Source of the DNA: an uncultured bacterium
GTDB taxonomy: Bacteria; Bacillota; Clostridia; Oscillospirales; Ruminococcaceae
Assembly (NCBI GenBank): GCA_905215965.1
Contig: CAJMSD010000003.1
Location: 161,355 to 225,354, forward strand
Direction of reading: 5' to 3'
Length of the DNA: 64,000 nt
This document shows positions 35,505-43,663 of the stretch, in pieces. The position numbers and the translations under genes are program-made. The stretch's first letter is position 1. Every line of letters starts with the position of its first letter. The notes under the pieces are model-generated. The model was given only the letters and a program-made list of their open reading frames with translations. It made no database searches and was not told where the DNA came from.

Positions 35505-38216
35505 TTAGCCTCTGCTGCTTCTTCTGCCGCTGTTGTATACGGCTTTGACTGAATCTGCATTTTCGTTTTCTGCTGCATACTTAACTGGCATTTCTGCTTC
35601 TGCAAAATGTTTTCCGCCGTAATAAGCATTAAGATACATCTGCTTGATTTCGCTCATAAGAGGATATCTCGGATTTGCTCCGGTACACTGATCGTCAAAT
35701 GCCTGTTCGGTCATTTCATCAAGCGTTTCAAGGAAAGTGCTTTCTTCAATACCGTAATCCCTGATCGTTTCCTTTATGCCGACTTTGGCTTTAAGTTCGT
35801 TGATCGCACTGATAAGTCCTTCCAGCTTTTCTTTGTCGTTATTTCCTTTGATTCCAAGTGATTCAGCAACTTCCGCATACCTGGCAAGAGTATGGGGATG
35901 ACCGTACTGTGAAAATGTTCCCATTTTTGCCGGAGCTTCAGATGAATTGAAACGGAGAACTTCTTCTATCATAAGAGCATTGGCAATTCCGTGCGGCAGG
36001 TGGTGGAAGGCTCCCAGTTTATGTGCCATTGAGTGACATACTCCAAGGAATGCATTTGCAAATGCCATACCTGCCATTGTTGCTGCATTAGCCATTTTCT
36101 CACGAGCTTCAATATCATTCTGTCCGTTTTCGTAAGCTCTTGGCAGATACTTGAATATTGTCTGCAATGCCTGTTTGGCAAGGCCATCAGTGTAATCAGT
36201 AGCCATCATAGATGCATAGGCTTCAAGAGCGTGAGTTACGGCATCGATACCGGATGCGGCAGTAAGTCCCTTTGGAGCGGACATATGAAAATCAGTATCT
36301 ATAACAGCCATATCTGGAAGCAGCTCGTAATCGGCAATAGGATATTTTACACCTGTCTTTTCATCTGTAATTACAGCGAACGGCGTAACTTCAGAGCCTG
36401 TTCCGGCAGATGTAGGAATAGCAACAAAATATGCTTTTTCTCCCATCTTCGGGAATGTATATACTCTCTTCCTGATGTCGATAAAGCGCATTGCCATATC
36501 CATAAAGTCTGCCTCCGGATGTTCATAAAGAACCCACATTATCTTGGCTGCATCCATTGCAGAACCTCCGCCAAGAGCAATGATAGTATCAGGCTGAAAA
36601 GCTTTCATTATTGCTGTGCCTTCCTTTGCAGAAGCAAGCGTCGGATCAGGAGCAACATTAAAGAATGTTGTATGTTCGATATTCATTTCATCGAGTTTAT
36701 CGGTAATAGCCTTGGTATAACCGTTTTTATAAAGGAAATTATCCGTTACGATAAATGCTCTCTTTTTACCCATTACTGTTTTCAGTTCGTCAAGAGCAGC
36801 AGGCAGGCAGCCTTTCTTTATATAGATCTTTTCAGGTGCACGGAACCAAAGCATATTTTCCCTTCTTTCAGCAACAGTTTTTATATTGATAAGATGCTTT
36901 ACGCCTACGTTTTCACTTACAGAATTTCCTCCCCATGAACCGCAGCCGAGAGTAAGAGACGGAGCAAGTTTAAAATTATAAAGATCGCCTATGCCGCCGT
37001 GAGAGGACGGTGTATTAATAAGAATACGGCAGGTTTTCATACGTTTGCTGAATTTATCTATTTTATCAGTTTCAGTAACTTCGTTCAGATAAACAGAGGA
37101 AGTATGACCATAGCCTCCGTCTGCCACAAGCCTTTCCGCCTTATCAAGAGCATCATCAAAGTTCTTGACTTTATACATTGCAAGAACAGGAGACAGCTTC
37201 TCGTGAGCAAATTCCTCGCTGAGTTCAACGCTTTCCACTTCTCCTATGAGTATCTTTGTACCAGCAGGAACTTTAACTCCGGCAAGAGCAGCAATTTTAG
37301 CGGCGGATTGTCCTACGATCTTTGCATTGAGCGCACCGTTGATAAGCATGGTTTTACGTACTTTTTCTGTTTCCGCATCGTCGAGGAAATAACATCCTCT
37401 TTCGGCAAATTCGTTTTTCACCGTATCATAGATATTTTCCAGAACGATTACAGACTGTTCAGATGCACAGATCATACCATTATCAAAGGTTTTTGAATGA
37501 ATTATTGAATTTACGGCAAGCAGAATATCAGCGCTGTCGTCAATAATGGCAGGAGTATTTCCGGCGCCAACTCCAAGTGCCGGTTTGCCGCTGGAATAAG
37601 CAGCCTTAACCATTCCGGGACCGCCGGTTGCAAGAATTATATCGGCTTCTTTCATGACCAGATTTGTCATTTCAATAGAAGGAATATCTATCCAGTCAAT
37701 AATATTTTCCGGAGCGCCGGCCTTTACAGCAGCTTCAAGAACGATTTTGGCCGCTTCTATAGTAGATTTTTTTGCTCTCGGATGAGGAGAAATTATGATT
37801 GCATTTCTTGTTTTCAATGCAACAAGGCATTTAAAAATAGCGGTTGATGTAGGATTTGTAGTAGGTATTACAGCAGCAATAACGCCGATCGGTTCAGCGA
37901 TCTTTTTGATTCCATATATTTTATCTTCCTCAATAACGCCGCAGGTTTTCGTATTTTTGTATGCGTTGTAGATATACTCTGACGCATAGTTATTTTTGAT
38001 AACCTTATCTTCTACGATCCCCATTCCCGTTTCTTCTACAGCAAGCTTTGCAAGCGGAATTCTTGCCTTATTTGCAGCAGACGCGGCAGCAAAGAAAATT
38101 TTATCTACCTGTTCCTGAGTATAAGCTGAAAAAATCTGCTGTGCCTTTCGTGTACGGCTGATTGCTTCTTCAAGCTTTTCGACACTGTCCACAATTTCAT
38201 AAGCCTTATTCTCCAT
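35505..38216 (-). CDS. adhE: Bifunctional acetaldehyde-CoA/alcohol dehydrogenase
   Basis: The 903-residue protein is full length for AdhE. The N-terminal aldehyde dehydrogenase (residues 1-440) shows the NAD-binding GVGAGNTPAIID and catalytic Cys in NGMICASEQ (about 248). The C-terminal iron-dependent alcohol dehydrogenase (about 455-870) shows GGGSAMDAAK and the metal ligands in DAVTHALEAY, CHSMAHKLG and FHHLPHG. It converts acetyl-CoA to ethanol with two NADH, disposing of reducing power when hydrogen builds up. It leads the operon with the hydrogenase sensor and HydA2, which ties ethanol and H2 production to one control point. The promoter is preceded by repeated ATCCG boxes likely bound by the divergently placed LysR regulator's product. 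Confidence 0.97.
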   Translation of the reverse strand: MENKAYEIVDSVEKLEEAISRTRKAQQIFSAYTQEQVDKIFFAAASAANKARIPLAKLAVEETGMGIVEDKVIKNNYASEYIYNAYKNTKTCGVIEEDKIYGIKKIAEPIGVIAAVIPTTNPTSTAIFKCLVALKTRNAIIISPHPRAKKSTIEAAKIVLEAAVKAGAPENIIDWIDIPSIEMTNLVMKEADIILATGGPGMVKAAYSSGKPALGVGAGNTPAIIDDSADILLAVNSIIHSKTFDNGMICASEQSVIVLENIYDTVKNEFAERGCYFLDDAETEKVRKTMLINGALNAKIVGQSAAKIAALAGVKVPAGTKILIGEVESVELSEEFAHEKLSPVLAMYKVKNFDDALDKAERLVADGGYGHTSSVYLNEVTETDKIDKFSKRMKTCRILINTPSSHGGIGDLYNFKLAPSLTLGCGSWGGNSVSENVGVKHLINIKTVAERRENMLWFRAPEKIYIKKGCLPAALDELKTVMGKKRAFIVTDNFLYKNGYTKAITDKLDEMNIEHTTFFNVAPDPTLASAKEGTAIMKAFQPDTIIALGGGSAMDAAKIMWVLYEHPEADFMDMAMRFIDIRKRVYTFPKMGEKAYFVAIPTSAGTGSEVTPFAVITDEKTGVKYPIADYELLPDMAVIDTDFHMSAPKGLTAASGIDAVTHALEAYASMMATDYTDGLAKQALQTIFKYLPRAYENGQNDIEAREKMANAATMAGMAFANAFLGVCHSMAHKLGAFHHLPHGIANALMIEEVLRFNSSEAPAKMGTFSQYGHPHTLARYAEVAESLGIKGNNDKEKLEGLISAINELKAKVGIKETIRDYGIEESTFLETLDEMTEQAFDDQCTGANPRYPLMSEIKQMYLNAYYGGKHFAEAEMPVKYAAENENADSVKAVYNSGRRSSRG

Positions 38217-38267
38217 AATAATCCTCCTGTGTGGTTATTGTTGTCAGGTTCCCTTGACTTCGTTATA

Positions 38268-38296
38268 ATTATAACAAACTTTTTTCAATTTGTAAA
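38268..38296 (-). promoter_or_regulatory. Promoter of the adhE-hydrogenase operon
   Basis: On the - strand TTTACA (38296-38291), a 17-base spacer and TATAAT (38273-38268) lie about 50 bases before adhE. Confidence 0.75.
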
Positions 38297-38312
38297 ATAT
38301 AAGAAAGTTATA

Positions 38313-38365
38313 ATCCGTTATCATAATTGATATATCCGGTATCAGTCTGATTATCCACCTGATAA
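38313..38365 (-). promoter_or_regulatory. Tandem ATCCG boxes upstream of adhE, candidate LysR sites
   Basis: In + strand reading, ATCCGTTATCA (38313-38323) and ATCCGGTATCA (38334-38344) are spaced 21 bases apart, two helical turns. A weaker ATCCACCTGATAA follows at 38353. The second sits in a dyad TGATA-N7-TATCA. They lie roughly 55-100 bases before the inferred transcription start, typical for LysR activators. Confidence 0.5.
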
Positions 38366-38402
38366 TGAATTTCAACACTCAATTTCATTATTTCCGCTTG
38401 CC

Positions 38403-39335
38403 TTAATCGTTATAGCTCAGATTCCGCCGACGTGACAGACACAACTCTGTTATAAAATTATTATCAAGTTTTGTAAACTTATATCCTCTGCGATATATCA
38501 GCAGATCTTTATATATTTTTTTGTTGCTTTCACAATCACGCTGCACAAGATCATATTTTTCGAGTATTCCGGCAGGAACAGGCGATTCCCACATAAAAGT
38601 CTGCGGATTTTCAGAAAGAAGATAAAATTGACTTGCACGTTCAGAAATATAAATGCAGCGTCTTATATTATCGGGAAGCTCCTCACGCATCGCTTTTGCC
38701 ATTGAAAAAGTCGGAACGCATGGGTCAACATGAGAAATTCTTATATAATCTTCCAGATCATCAAATATTAATGTTTCTTTCTGTGCAAGTTTATTATCTC
38801 TGCTCATTATAAGCTTATACGTAAACTCAGCGACCATTTCATACAAAAGGCCTTTTTCTTCAAGCATAGATTTGAAATATTTGTCATAATTGCAGGAATA
38901 TCGGATTATTCCGAGTTTATAGTCAGAATTGAGCACATCATTTATTGTACTTTTTGAATCCGTTTCTTTATAGAATATATCGGTATCCGTATCTGGCATT
39001 GATTTGGAAAATTGGGTAATGGCTTCGGAAATATAGCAGGCTCTCGGAGCTGACAGCGAAAATTTCTGCCTTTTTGCCCCGCCGGATTTATATATCATAT
39101 CAACCTGATTTATATGATCTATTATTCCCTTTGCATACCCTATAAATTCTTCGCCCTCCGGAGTAAGCGCCATGCCTTTTATGGAACGTTCAAATATTTT
39201 TATTCCAATTTCAGATTCAAGTTCCTTAATGGAACGGCTGAGATTTGGCTGCGCAATAATAAGATTCTGAGCCGCTTTATTGAGCGAACCAACTCTGGCA
39301 ACTTCAATAGCATATTTTATATGTAATATGTTCAT
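38403..39335 (-). CDS. LysR family transcriptional regulator
   Basis: The start is set at 39335 after GAGGTGG, giving 310 residues. The longer frame to 39407 runs through the promoter. The N-terminal winged helix (residues 1-60) has the typical AVARVGSLNKAAQNL-like segment and ANLSRSIKELE-type recognition helix. The effector domain follows from residue 90. It is the gene just upstream of, and on the same strand as, the adhE operon, with 186 bases and the ATCCG boxes between. A T-N11-A palindrome of related sequence lies over its own inferred start site. Control of adhE and the hydrogenases in response to a fermentation metabolite is inferred. Confidence 0.92.
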   Translation of the reverse strand: MNILHIKYAIEVARVGSLNKAAQNLIIAQPNLSRSIKELESEIGIKIFERSIKGMALTPEGEEFIGYAKGIIDHINQVDMIYKSGGAKRQKFSLSAPRACYISEAITQFSKSMPDTDTDIFYKETDSKSTINDVLNSDYKLGIIRYSCNYDKYFKSMLEEKGLLYEMVAEFTYKLIMSRDNKLAQKETLIFDDLEDYIRISHVDPCVPTFSMAKAMREELPDNIRRCIYISERASQFYLLSENPQTFMWESPVPAGILEKYDLVQRDCESNKKIYKDLLIYRRGYKFTKLDNNFITELCLSRRRNLSYND

Positions 39336-39393
39336 AAAAATCCACCTCAACTTTATCAGTCTGCCGACAAGCAAATAAACGCTCTTGTTATTA

Positions 39394-39417
39394 TGTATCG
39401 GATACAATACTATTATA
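39394..39417 (-). promoter_or_regulatory. LysR-box palindrome and -10 box of the LysR gene
   Basis: TGTATCGGATACA (39394-39406) is a perfect dyad of T-N11-A form. On the - strand TATAAT lies at 39417-39412, so the dyad covers the inferred transcription start, suited to autorepression. Confidence 0.5.
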
Positions 39418-39495
39418 TATTATTGCATAAGATTTTTCAAGCAGCAATGCGCATAAAGTTTTTTGCTAAAAAACGGACACTTTTTACAAAATGAA

Positions 39496-39524
39496 TTGAC
39501 ATAAAGCTTCTAATAGAGTATAAT
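39496..39524 (+). promoter_or_regulatory. Consensus sigma-A promoter
   Basis: TTGACA (39496-39501), a 17-base spacer and TATAAT (39519-39524) are perfect. They lie 35 bases before the ribbon-helix-helix gene. Confidence 0.8.
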
Positions 39525-39559
39525 TAAAATAAAGGGTACAATACGAAAGGATTGATTTC

Positions 39560-39772
39560 ATGTACTACAACGAAAAACGTAAGGCGATTACCGCCAAATA
39601 TGTGAAAGCACACCTTGATGACATAAAGATTCGTGTTCCAAAGGGACAGCGTGCGAAACTGAAAACCGTCGCTGCTGAAATGGGGATGAGTATGAATCAG
39701 ATGTTCATTAAGGCTGTTGAGGAATATATCGAGAGGAATTATAAAGCTGAATCAAAAAATGGAAAAGAGTGA
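39560..39772 (+). CDS. Small ribbon-helix-helix (Arc-type) DNA-binding protein
   Basis: The 70-residue protein starts after GAAAGGATT. Residues about 20-60 (DDIKIRVPKGQRAKLK, then MSMNQMFIKAVEEYIE) match the strand-helix-helix of Arc/MetJ-like repressors, often antitoxins. The downstream gene, 29 bases away, does not look like a usual toxin. It could be a self-standing repressor. Confidence 0.75.
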   Translation: MYYNEKRKAITAKYVKAHLDDIKIRVPKGQRAKLKTVAAEMGMSMNQMFIKAVEEYIERNYKAESKNGKE

Positions 39773-39801
39773 CAAATCGTAATTTGTGGAGATGAAAACT
39801 T

Positions 39802-40452
39802 ATGATGAAAAAAAGTAAAAGTGTAGTTTCAATAATAGGTGGTGCAGATGGTCCAACCAGTACTTTTATTGCTGATAGGACACAGAAAAGACCTCTAAAA
39901 GTGAGAATACGAAATATTATCTACAAACATAAACGCAAAAGGGCAGAGAAAAAAGTAGTTGCAGATGCACATACACTTGATGAATTGATACAATATGCAA
40001 TGAATAAATATGATTTAGTTGAAACTAATTCAACTGGGAGAAAATATTTTGAACAACGAAAAAGCTTAAAGGAGAGTTTGATTTTACAGCATAAACAGGA
40101 AGTTTTAGGAGAAATGAAGGACATTCCCAAGCCGGATATTTCTGATGAAGAATCTGTTAGAGAATATTTGTATAAAATAAAGGCTCGAAGTGAAATGATT
40201 GCCGAAATGCCAGATGATATAATTCCTATGAACTTTCATTTATATGAAACAAGAATAGATGATGGTATTCTTGAAATGAAGATAGATTATGTTTGGAATA
40301 TATTTAGTATATCCTATTCTGGAAATAAGAAAGTAATGAAACAGTTTGAGAGAATTTCAAAAGATTTGTATATATATTATGGCGTTAGTGAAGATGATAT
40401 TAAGAAAAAAACAGAAAGATATTCATCGTTAGTAACAGCATTGAGTTCATAA
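39802..40452 (+). CDS. Unknown protein with N-terminal IIGGADGPTS motif
   Basis: The 216-residue protein starts at 39802 (or an adjacent ATG at 39805) after GGAG. Residues 11-26 contain IIGGADGPTSTFIA, closely matching the conserved motif of sodium-pumping decarboxylase beta subunits. The rest is soluble, lysine-rich and has no membrane helices, so it cannot be that pump. The C-terminal 120 residues are an unrecognised mixed alpha/beta domain. It is co-oriented with the ribbon-helix-helix gene 29 bases upstream. Base composition is more AT-rich than the surface genes. Confidence 0.65.
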   Translation: MMKKSKSVVSIIGGADGPTSTFIADRTQKRPLKVRIRNIIYKHKRKRAEKKVVADAHTLDELIQYAMNKYDLVETNSTGRKYFEQRKSLKESLILQHKQEVLGEMKDIPKPDISDEESVREYLYKIKARSEMIAEMPDDIIPMNFHLYETRIDDGILEMKIDYVWNIFSISYSGNKKVMKQFERISKDLYIYYGVSEDDIKKKTERYSSLVTALSS

Positions 40453-40548
40453 ATTCCAATTTGTAGATTTATTCCAACTCGCCCTTTTTCTACTATATCC
40501 GAACCACTTTTGCGATTCATCATGCAAGCGCTTTATACAAGTTTTATC

Positions 40549-40610
40549 TGACATAAAAACTCCCTGCCCAACTTAGCCTACATAGCTTCGTCAGACAAGG
40601 AGTCTTTATT
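40549..40610. terminator. Bidirectional terminator between convergent genes
   Basis: ACTCCCTGCC and GGACAAGGAGT-side bases form a stem of about ten pairs with two G-U pairs (on the - strand), with a long loop. TTTTT follows on the - strand and CTTTATTATT on the + strand. Confidence 0.6.
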
Positions 40611-40638
40611 ATTCAGGAAGCTGCTTACTATCCTCTAC

Positions 40639-41292
40639 TCACTTGCGTCTGCCTCTCTTCTTAACATCGCCCCTGATCTCATCCAAACAAGCAGTAGGAA
40701 CGACTCCGCAGCTTCGGAAGCTCGACACAGTCTCACTCATCATACGGAAATTAAGCTCCGTACCCTCACTGTCAGGCACATAATCCACGGCTCTGTCCGC
40801 ACTGATGCCGAACCTGCCCGCTGTTTCCACCGCATCAATGTTCGCACCAAGAAAAATGAACTCCCATCCATAGCGTTCTTTCTGACGGCTTATCATTTTC
40901 TTGACCTCATGGGAAGAATACTGCCTGCTGGCATTTTCCTCACCGTCAGTAATAATAACGAACATCACCTTTTCAGCACGATAATCCTCGGCAGTATTTT
41001 TCTGTGCAGTACCGATTATGTGTATCGTCTTGCCGATTGCGTCAAGCAGTGCCGTACTGCCGCCTACATAGTACTCTTTCGCAGTGATAGGCTGCACAGC
41101 ACGAATGTCAATGCGGTCATGAAGCAGTTCATAGTTGTTGTCAAAGAGCACGGTTGTGATAACACACTCACCGTCACCCTGCTTCTGCTGCTCCAGCATA
41201 GAATTATAACCGCCGATCGTGTCCTTTTCCAGTCCCGCCATAGAACCGCTCTTGTCTAAAATAAATACCAATTCTGTAAGATTCTTTTTCAT
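40639..41292 (-). CDS. VWA-domain protein
   Basis: The start is set at 41292 after AGGAGGG, giving 217 residues. A von Willebrand factor A domain spans most of it, with MIDAS motif DKSGSMAG near residue 11 and the later metal-site residues GGSTAL and ITDGEEN. No signal peptide is seen, so it should be cytoplasmic. It follows the macro-domain gene on the same strand by 78 bases, and the RBS lies inside a hairpin. VWA proteins of this type act as protein-binding or metal-dependent adaptors. The partner is unknown, possibly the macro-domain protein. Confidence 0.85.
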   Translation of the reverse strand: MKKNLTELVFILDKSGSMAGLEKDTIGGYNSMLEQQKQGDGECVITTVLFDNNYELLHDRIDIRAVQPITAKEYYVGGSTALLDAIGKTIHIIGTAQKNTAEDYRAEKVMFVIITDGEENASRQYSSHEVKKMISRQKERYGWEFIFLGANIDAVETAGRFGISADRAVDYVPDSEGTELNFRMMSETVSSFRSCGVVPTACLDEIRGDVKKRGRRK

Positions 41293-41300
41293 AGTGAAAA

Positions 41301-41342
41301 CCCTCCTGTGTTTTATTGTATCTTTAGTATACAACAGGAGGG
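41301..41342 (-). promoter_or_regulatory. Hairpin enclosing the RBS of the VWA gene
   Basis: On the - strand CCCTCCTGT (41342-41334) pairs perfectly with ACAGGAGGG (41309-41301), which contains the RBS. An inner stem TGTAT/ATACA (41333-41329 with 41321-41317) stacks with a 7-base loop. When folded, the RBS is hidden, and TTTT follows directly. Confidence 0.6.
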
Positions 41343-41370
41343 CTTTGTTTTGGTCGCTTTCAAAGCGACA

Positions 41371-42378
41371 TCAACCTGCACCAAGCAATGGTTGGTCGTA
41401 TTTGAACAGGACTTCGTTTATCTCAAAAATATCGTACTTTCCGTTGATTATGAAAAACTCCACAATCACATCGAACTTCTGACTGTGAGATAGAGCATAT
41501 CCTGCCCTTTCAAGCAAATCATCAGTTTCATCCAGTGTGAGCTCCAGAGCTAAAGCAAGTGCAAGAATCGTTCGCTTACTTGGCATATAGCCTTTGCCTG
41601 TACGGATCTTCGAGAACAGCTTACGGTCAATATTCGCCCGTTTGTAGACCTCCGCATCGGTTTTACCCTTTTCATCAATCAGTCTAAGAAGTGTAATGTT
41701 GAACGGCTCATCAAGGTCGTCGATCAGATCGTCAAGCCTTCTCGCCGCTGCCATAGGTGCAGCCTTATTGTAAAGCTGCGGCATTGAAGCGCCCATCATC
41801 TCGGATTCCACATTGAGCAGTTTCCTGCGATGAACCATGTGGATATCCACATAGTTTTCGTCTATGTAGCTTTCTACGGCACCCAGCAGTTCCTTGCTGA
41901 CTGCAAAAGCGGCACGGTCGAAAATCACCAGATACACTTTCATGTCATGCTCGGCAAGGAAGTCTCTGATCGCATCGATTGCCACACGCAATGCTTTGTC
42001 TTTGGGATATCCATAGATACCGCTTGAAATCAGAGGGAACGCAATACTCCTGCAATCATTCTTGTATGCAAGTTCCATAGAATTTATATATGCACTGCGA
42101 AGCAGCTGCTCGCTTTGTTTGGGCTTCCAACGACTGTACATAGGTCCTGCTGCATGGATAACATATTTTGCAGGAAGATCAAAGCCGGGAGTAATCGCCA
42201 CTTCACCTGTTTTTATGGGCGAAACCTTATCACAGGCGGCTTGCAGTTTGTCTGATCCGGCTGCGTTGAAAATAGCTCCGCAGACACCGCCGCCCATGAG
42301 AAGTTCTGTGTTGGCTGCGTTGACAATAGCATCTACCTGCATTTGAGTTATGTCCTGTCGGACAATTGTAAATGGCAT
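41371..42378 (-). CDS. Macro-domain protein with C-terminal helix-turn-helix-like domain
   Basis: The 335-residue protein starts after GGAGGTGG. Residues 1-165 are a macro domain with the ADP-ribose-binding features DAIVNAANTEL, GGGVCGAIF and SSGIYGYP, so it should bind or hydrolyse ADP-ribose derivatives. Residues about 215-330 are helical: VYKRANIDRKLFSKIRTG looks like an XRE-type helix-turn-helix, followed by a conserved tail ending in FDQPLLG-like YDQPLLG. The fusion suggests ADP-ribose-responsive regulation or protein targeting. The VWA gene follows on the same transcript. Confidence 0.87.
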   Translation of the reverse strand: MPFTIVRQDITQMQVDAIVNAANTELLMGGGVCGAIFNAAGSDKLQAACDKVSPIKTGEVAITPGFDLPAKYVIHAAGPMYSRWKPKQSEQLLRSAYINSMELAYKNDCRSIAFPLISSGIYGYPKDKALRVAIDAIRDFLAEHDMKVYLVIFDRAAFAVSKELLGAVESYIDENYVDIHMVHRRKLLNVESEMMGASMPQLYNKAAPMAAARRLDDLIDDLDEPFNITLLRLIDEKGKTDAEVYKRANIDRKLFSKIRTGKGYMPSKRTILALALALELTLDETDDLLERAGYALSHSQKFDVIVEFFIINGKYDIFEINEVLFKYDQPLLGAG

Positions 42379-42475
42379 AGATCCACCTCCGGTAACATTT
42401 TAATGAACACTACTTTTCCTGACACTGCTTAGATTTTTCGTTACCGTCGCAGTAACCGACCATAGGACAGTATAA

Positions 42476-43663
42476 TTACTGCTTGATAAACTTCGGGTTC
42501 ACAGCAATGCGGTAGATCTGTTCAATATCGCTGGAGGACAATTTCACGAATCCGCCTGTTCTTCCGTCACCGATACCAAATGTTTCTACAAGTTTCGGGA
42601 TATCCTTTTCTTTTGCACCAAGTTCAGCAAAAGTCAATGGCATACCTATACTTTTCAGGAAACTGCGAAATCGCACAATGCCCTCTATGGCAGTATTTTC
42701 CGGCTGTTCAAAATCCATCTGACAGCCCCACACACGAACAGCAGCCTGTGCAAACCGCTGAACATTATGCTTGTATACAAACTCCATCCACGCAGGCATA
42801 ATAACTGCAAGACCTGCACCATGTGCGCAGTCATAAAGTGCCGACAGCTCGTGTTCGATTCCGTGACTATTCCAATCCTGTTCCCTGCCTACGCCTACAA
42901 TATTCGTGTGAGCAACTGTTCCTGCCCACATAATATTTGCTCTTGCCTCATAATTCCGAGGATCAGCGATCACCCGAGGAGTCTCTTTTATCATTGTCAG
43001 CAGAACTGCTTCACAAAGACGGTCTGTAATCTCAACTTCAGTAGTATTGGTAAAATATCTCTCAAACACGTGTGCCATAATATCGGTAGCACCGCAGGCA
43101 GTCTGATATGGCGGCAAAGTACAGGTCAATTCCGGATTCATAATCGAAAACTTCGGGCGTATCAGATCAGAGCCTGCACCTCGTTTCAATCCGCCGTCTA
43201 CCTTGGTAATAACAGAATCTCCGGAGCCTTCACTTCCGGCTGCGGCAATGGTCAGAACAGTCGCAACAGGCAAAGCTGCCTGCGGAGCTTTGCCGGAATA
43301 AAAGTCCCAGAAATCACCATCATAGGGAACACCCATAGCAATTGCCTTGGCAGAGTCAATAACAGAACCTCCGCCAACCGCAAGAATAAAATCTATTTTC
43401 TTCTGACGGCAGATCTCGATTCCCTTGTAGACAAGCGTATCCACAGGATTTGGCTGTACACCGCCAAGCTCCGTGTAACTGATATTTGCGTCACTTAGCG
43501 ACTTTTTCACTCTGTCAAGAAGTCCGCTGCGAATTGCTGAACCTCCGCCATAGTGCAGCAGAACATTCGTACCGCTATATTTTTTTACATAGTAGCCTGC
43601 CTTGTTTTCTGTATCCTTACCAAATACGAATTCGGTAGGACTGTAAAATTGAAAATTATTCAT
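42476..43663 (-). CDS. Iron-containing alcohol dehydrogenase (butanol dehydrogenase type)
   Basis: The 395-residue protein is full length. NADP/NAD-binding GGGSVIDSAKAIA lies near residue 97, and metal ligands are in ATDIMAHVFERY (Asp and His) and IEHELSALYDCAHGAGLA (two His). This is the BdhA/YqhD-like group that reduces aldehydes such as butyraldehyde. The start overlaps the stop of the epimerase-like gene by 8 bases and has its own GGGAGG. A role in aldehyde detoxification with that reductase is inferred. Confidence 0.92.
   Translation of the reverse strand: MNNFQFYSPTEFVFGKDTENKAGYYVKKYSGTNVLLHYGGGSAIRSGLLDRVKKSLSDANISYTELGGVQPNPVDTLVYKGIEICRQKKIDFILAVGGGSVIDSAKAIAMGVPYDGDFWDFYSGKAPQAALPVATVLTIAAAGSEGSGDSVITKVDGGLKRGAGSDLIRPKFSIMNPELTCTLPPYQTACGATDIMAHVFERYFTNTTEVEITDRLCEAVLLTMIKETPRVIADPRNYEARANIMWAGTVAHTNIVGVGREQDWNSHGIEHELSALYDCAHGAGLAVIMPAWMEFVYKHNVQRFAQAAVRVWGCQMDFEQPENTAIEGIVRFRSFLKSIGMPLTFAELGAKEKDIPKLVETFGIGDGRTGGFVKLSSSDIEQIYRIAVNPKFIKQ

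Noticed and set aside
36033..36938. A 301-codon + strand frame inside adhE
   Set aside because: Antisense to a highly conserved AdhE coding sequence, with Cys/Ser/Phe-rich composition typical of shadow frames.
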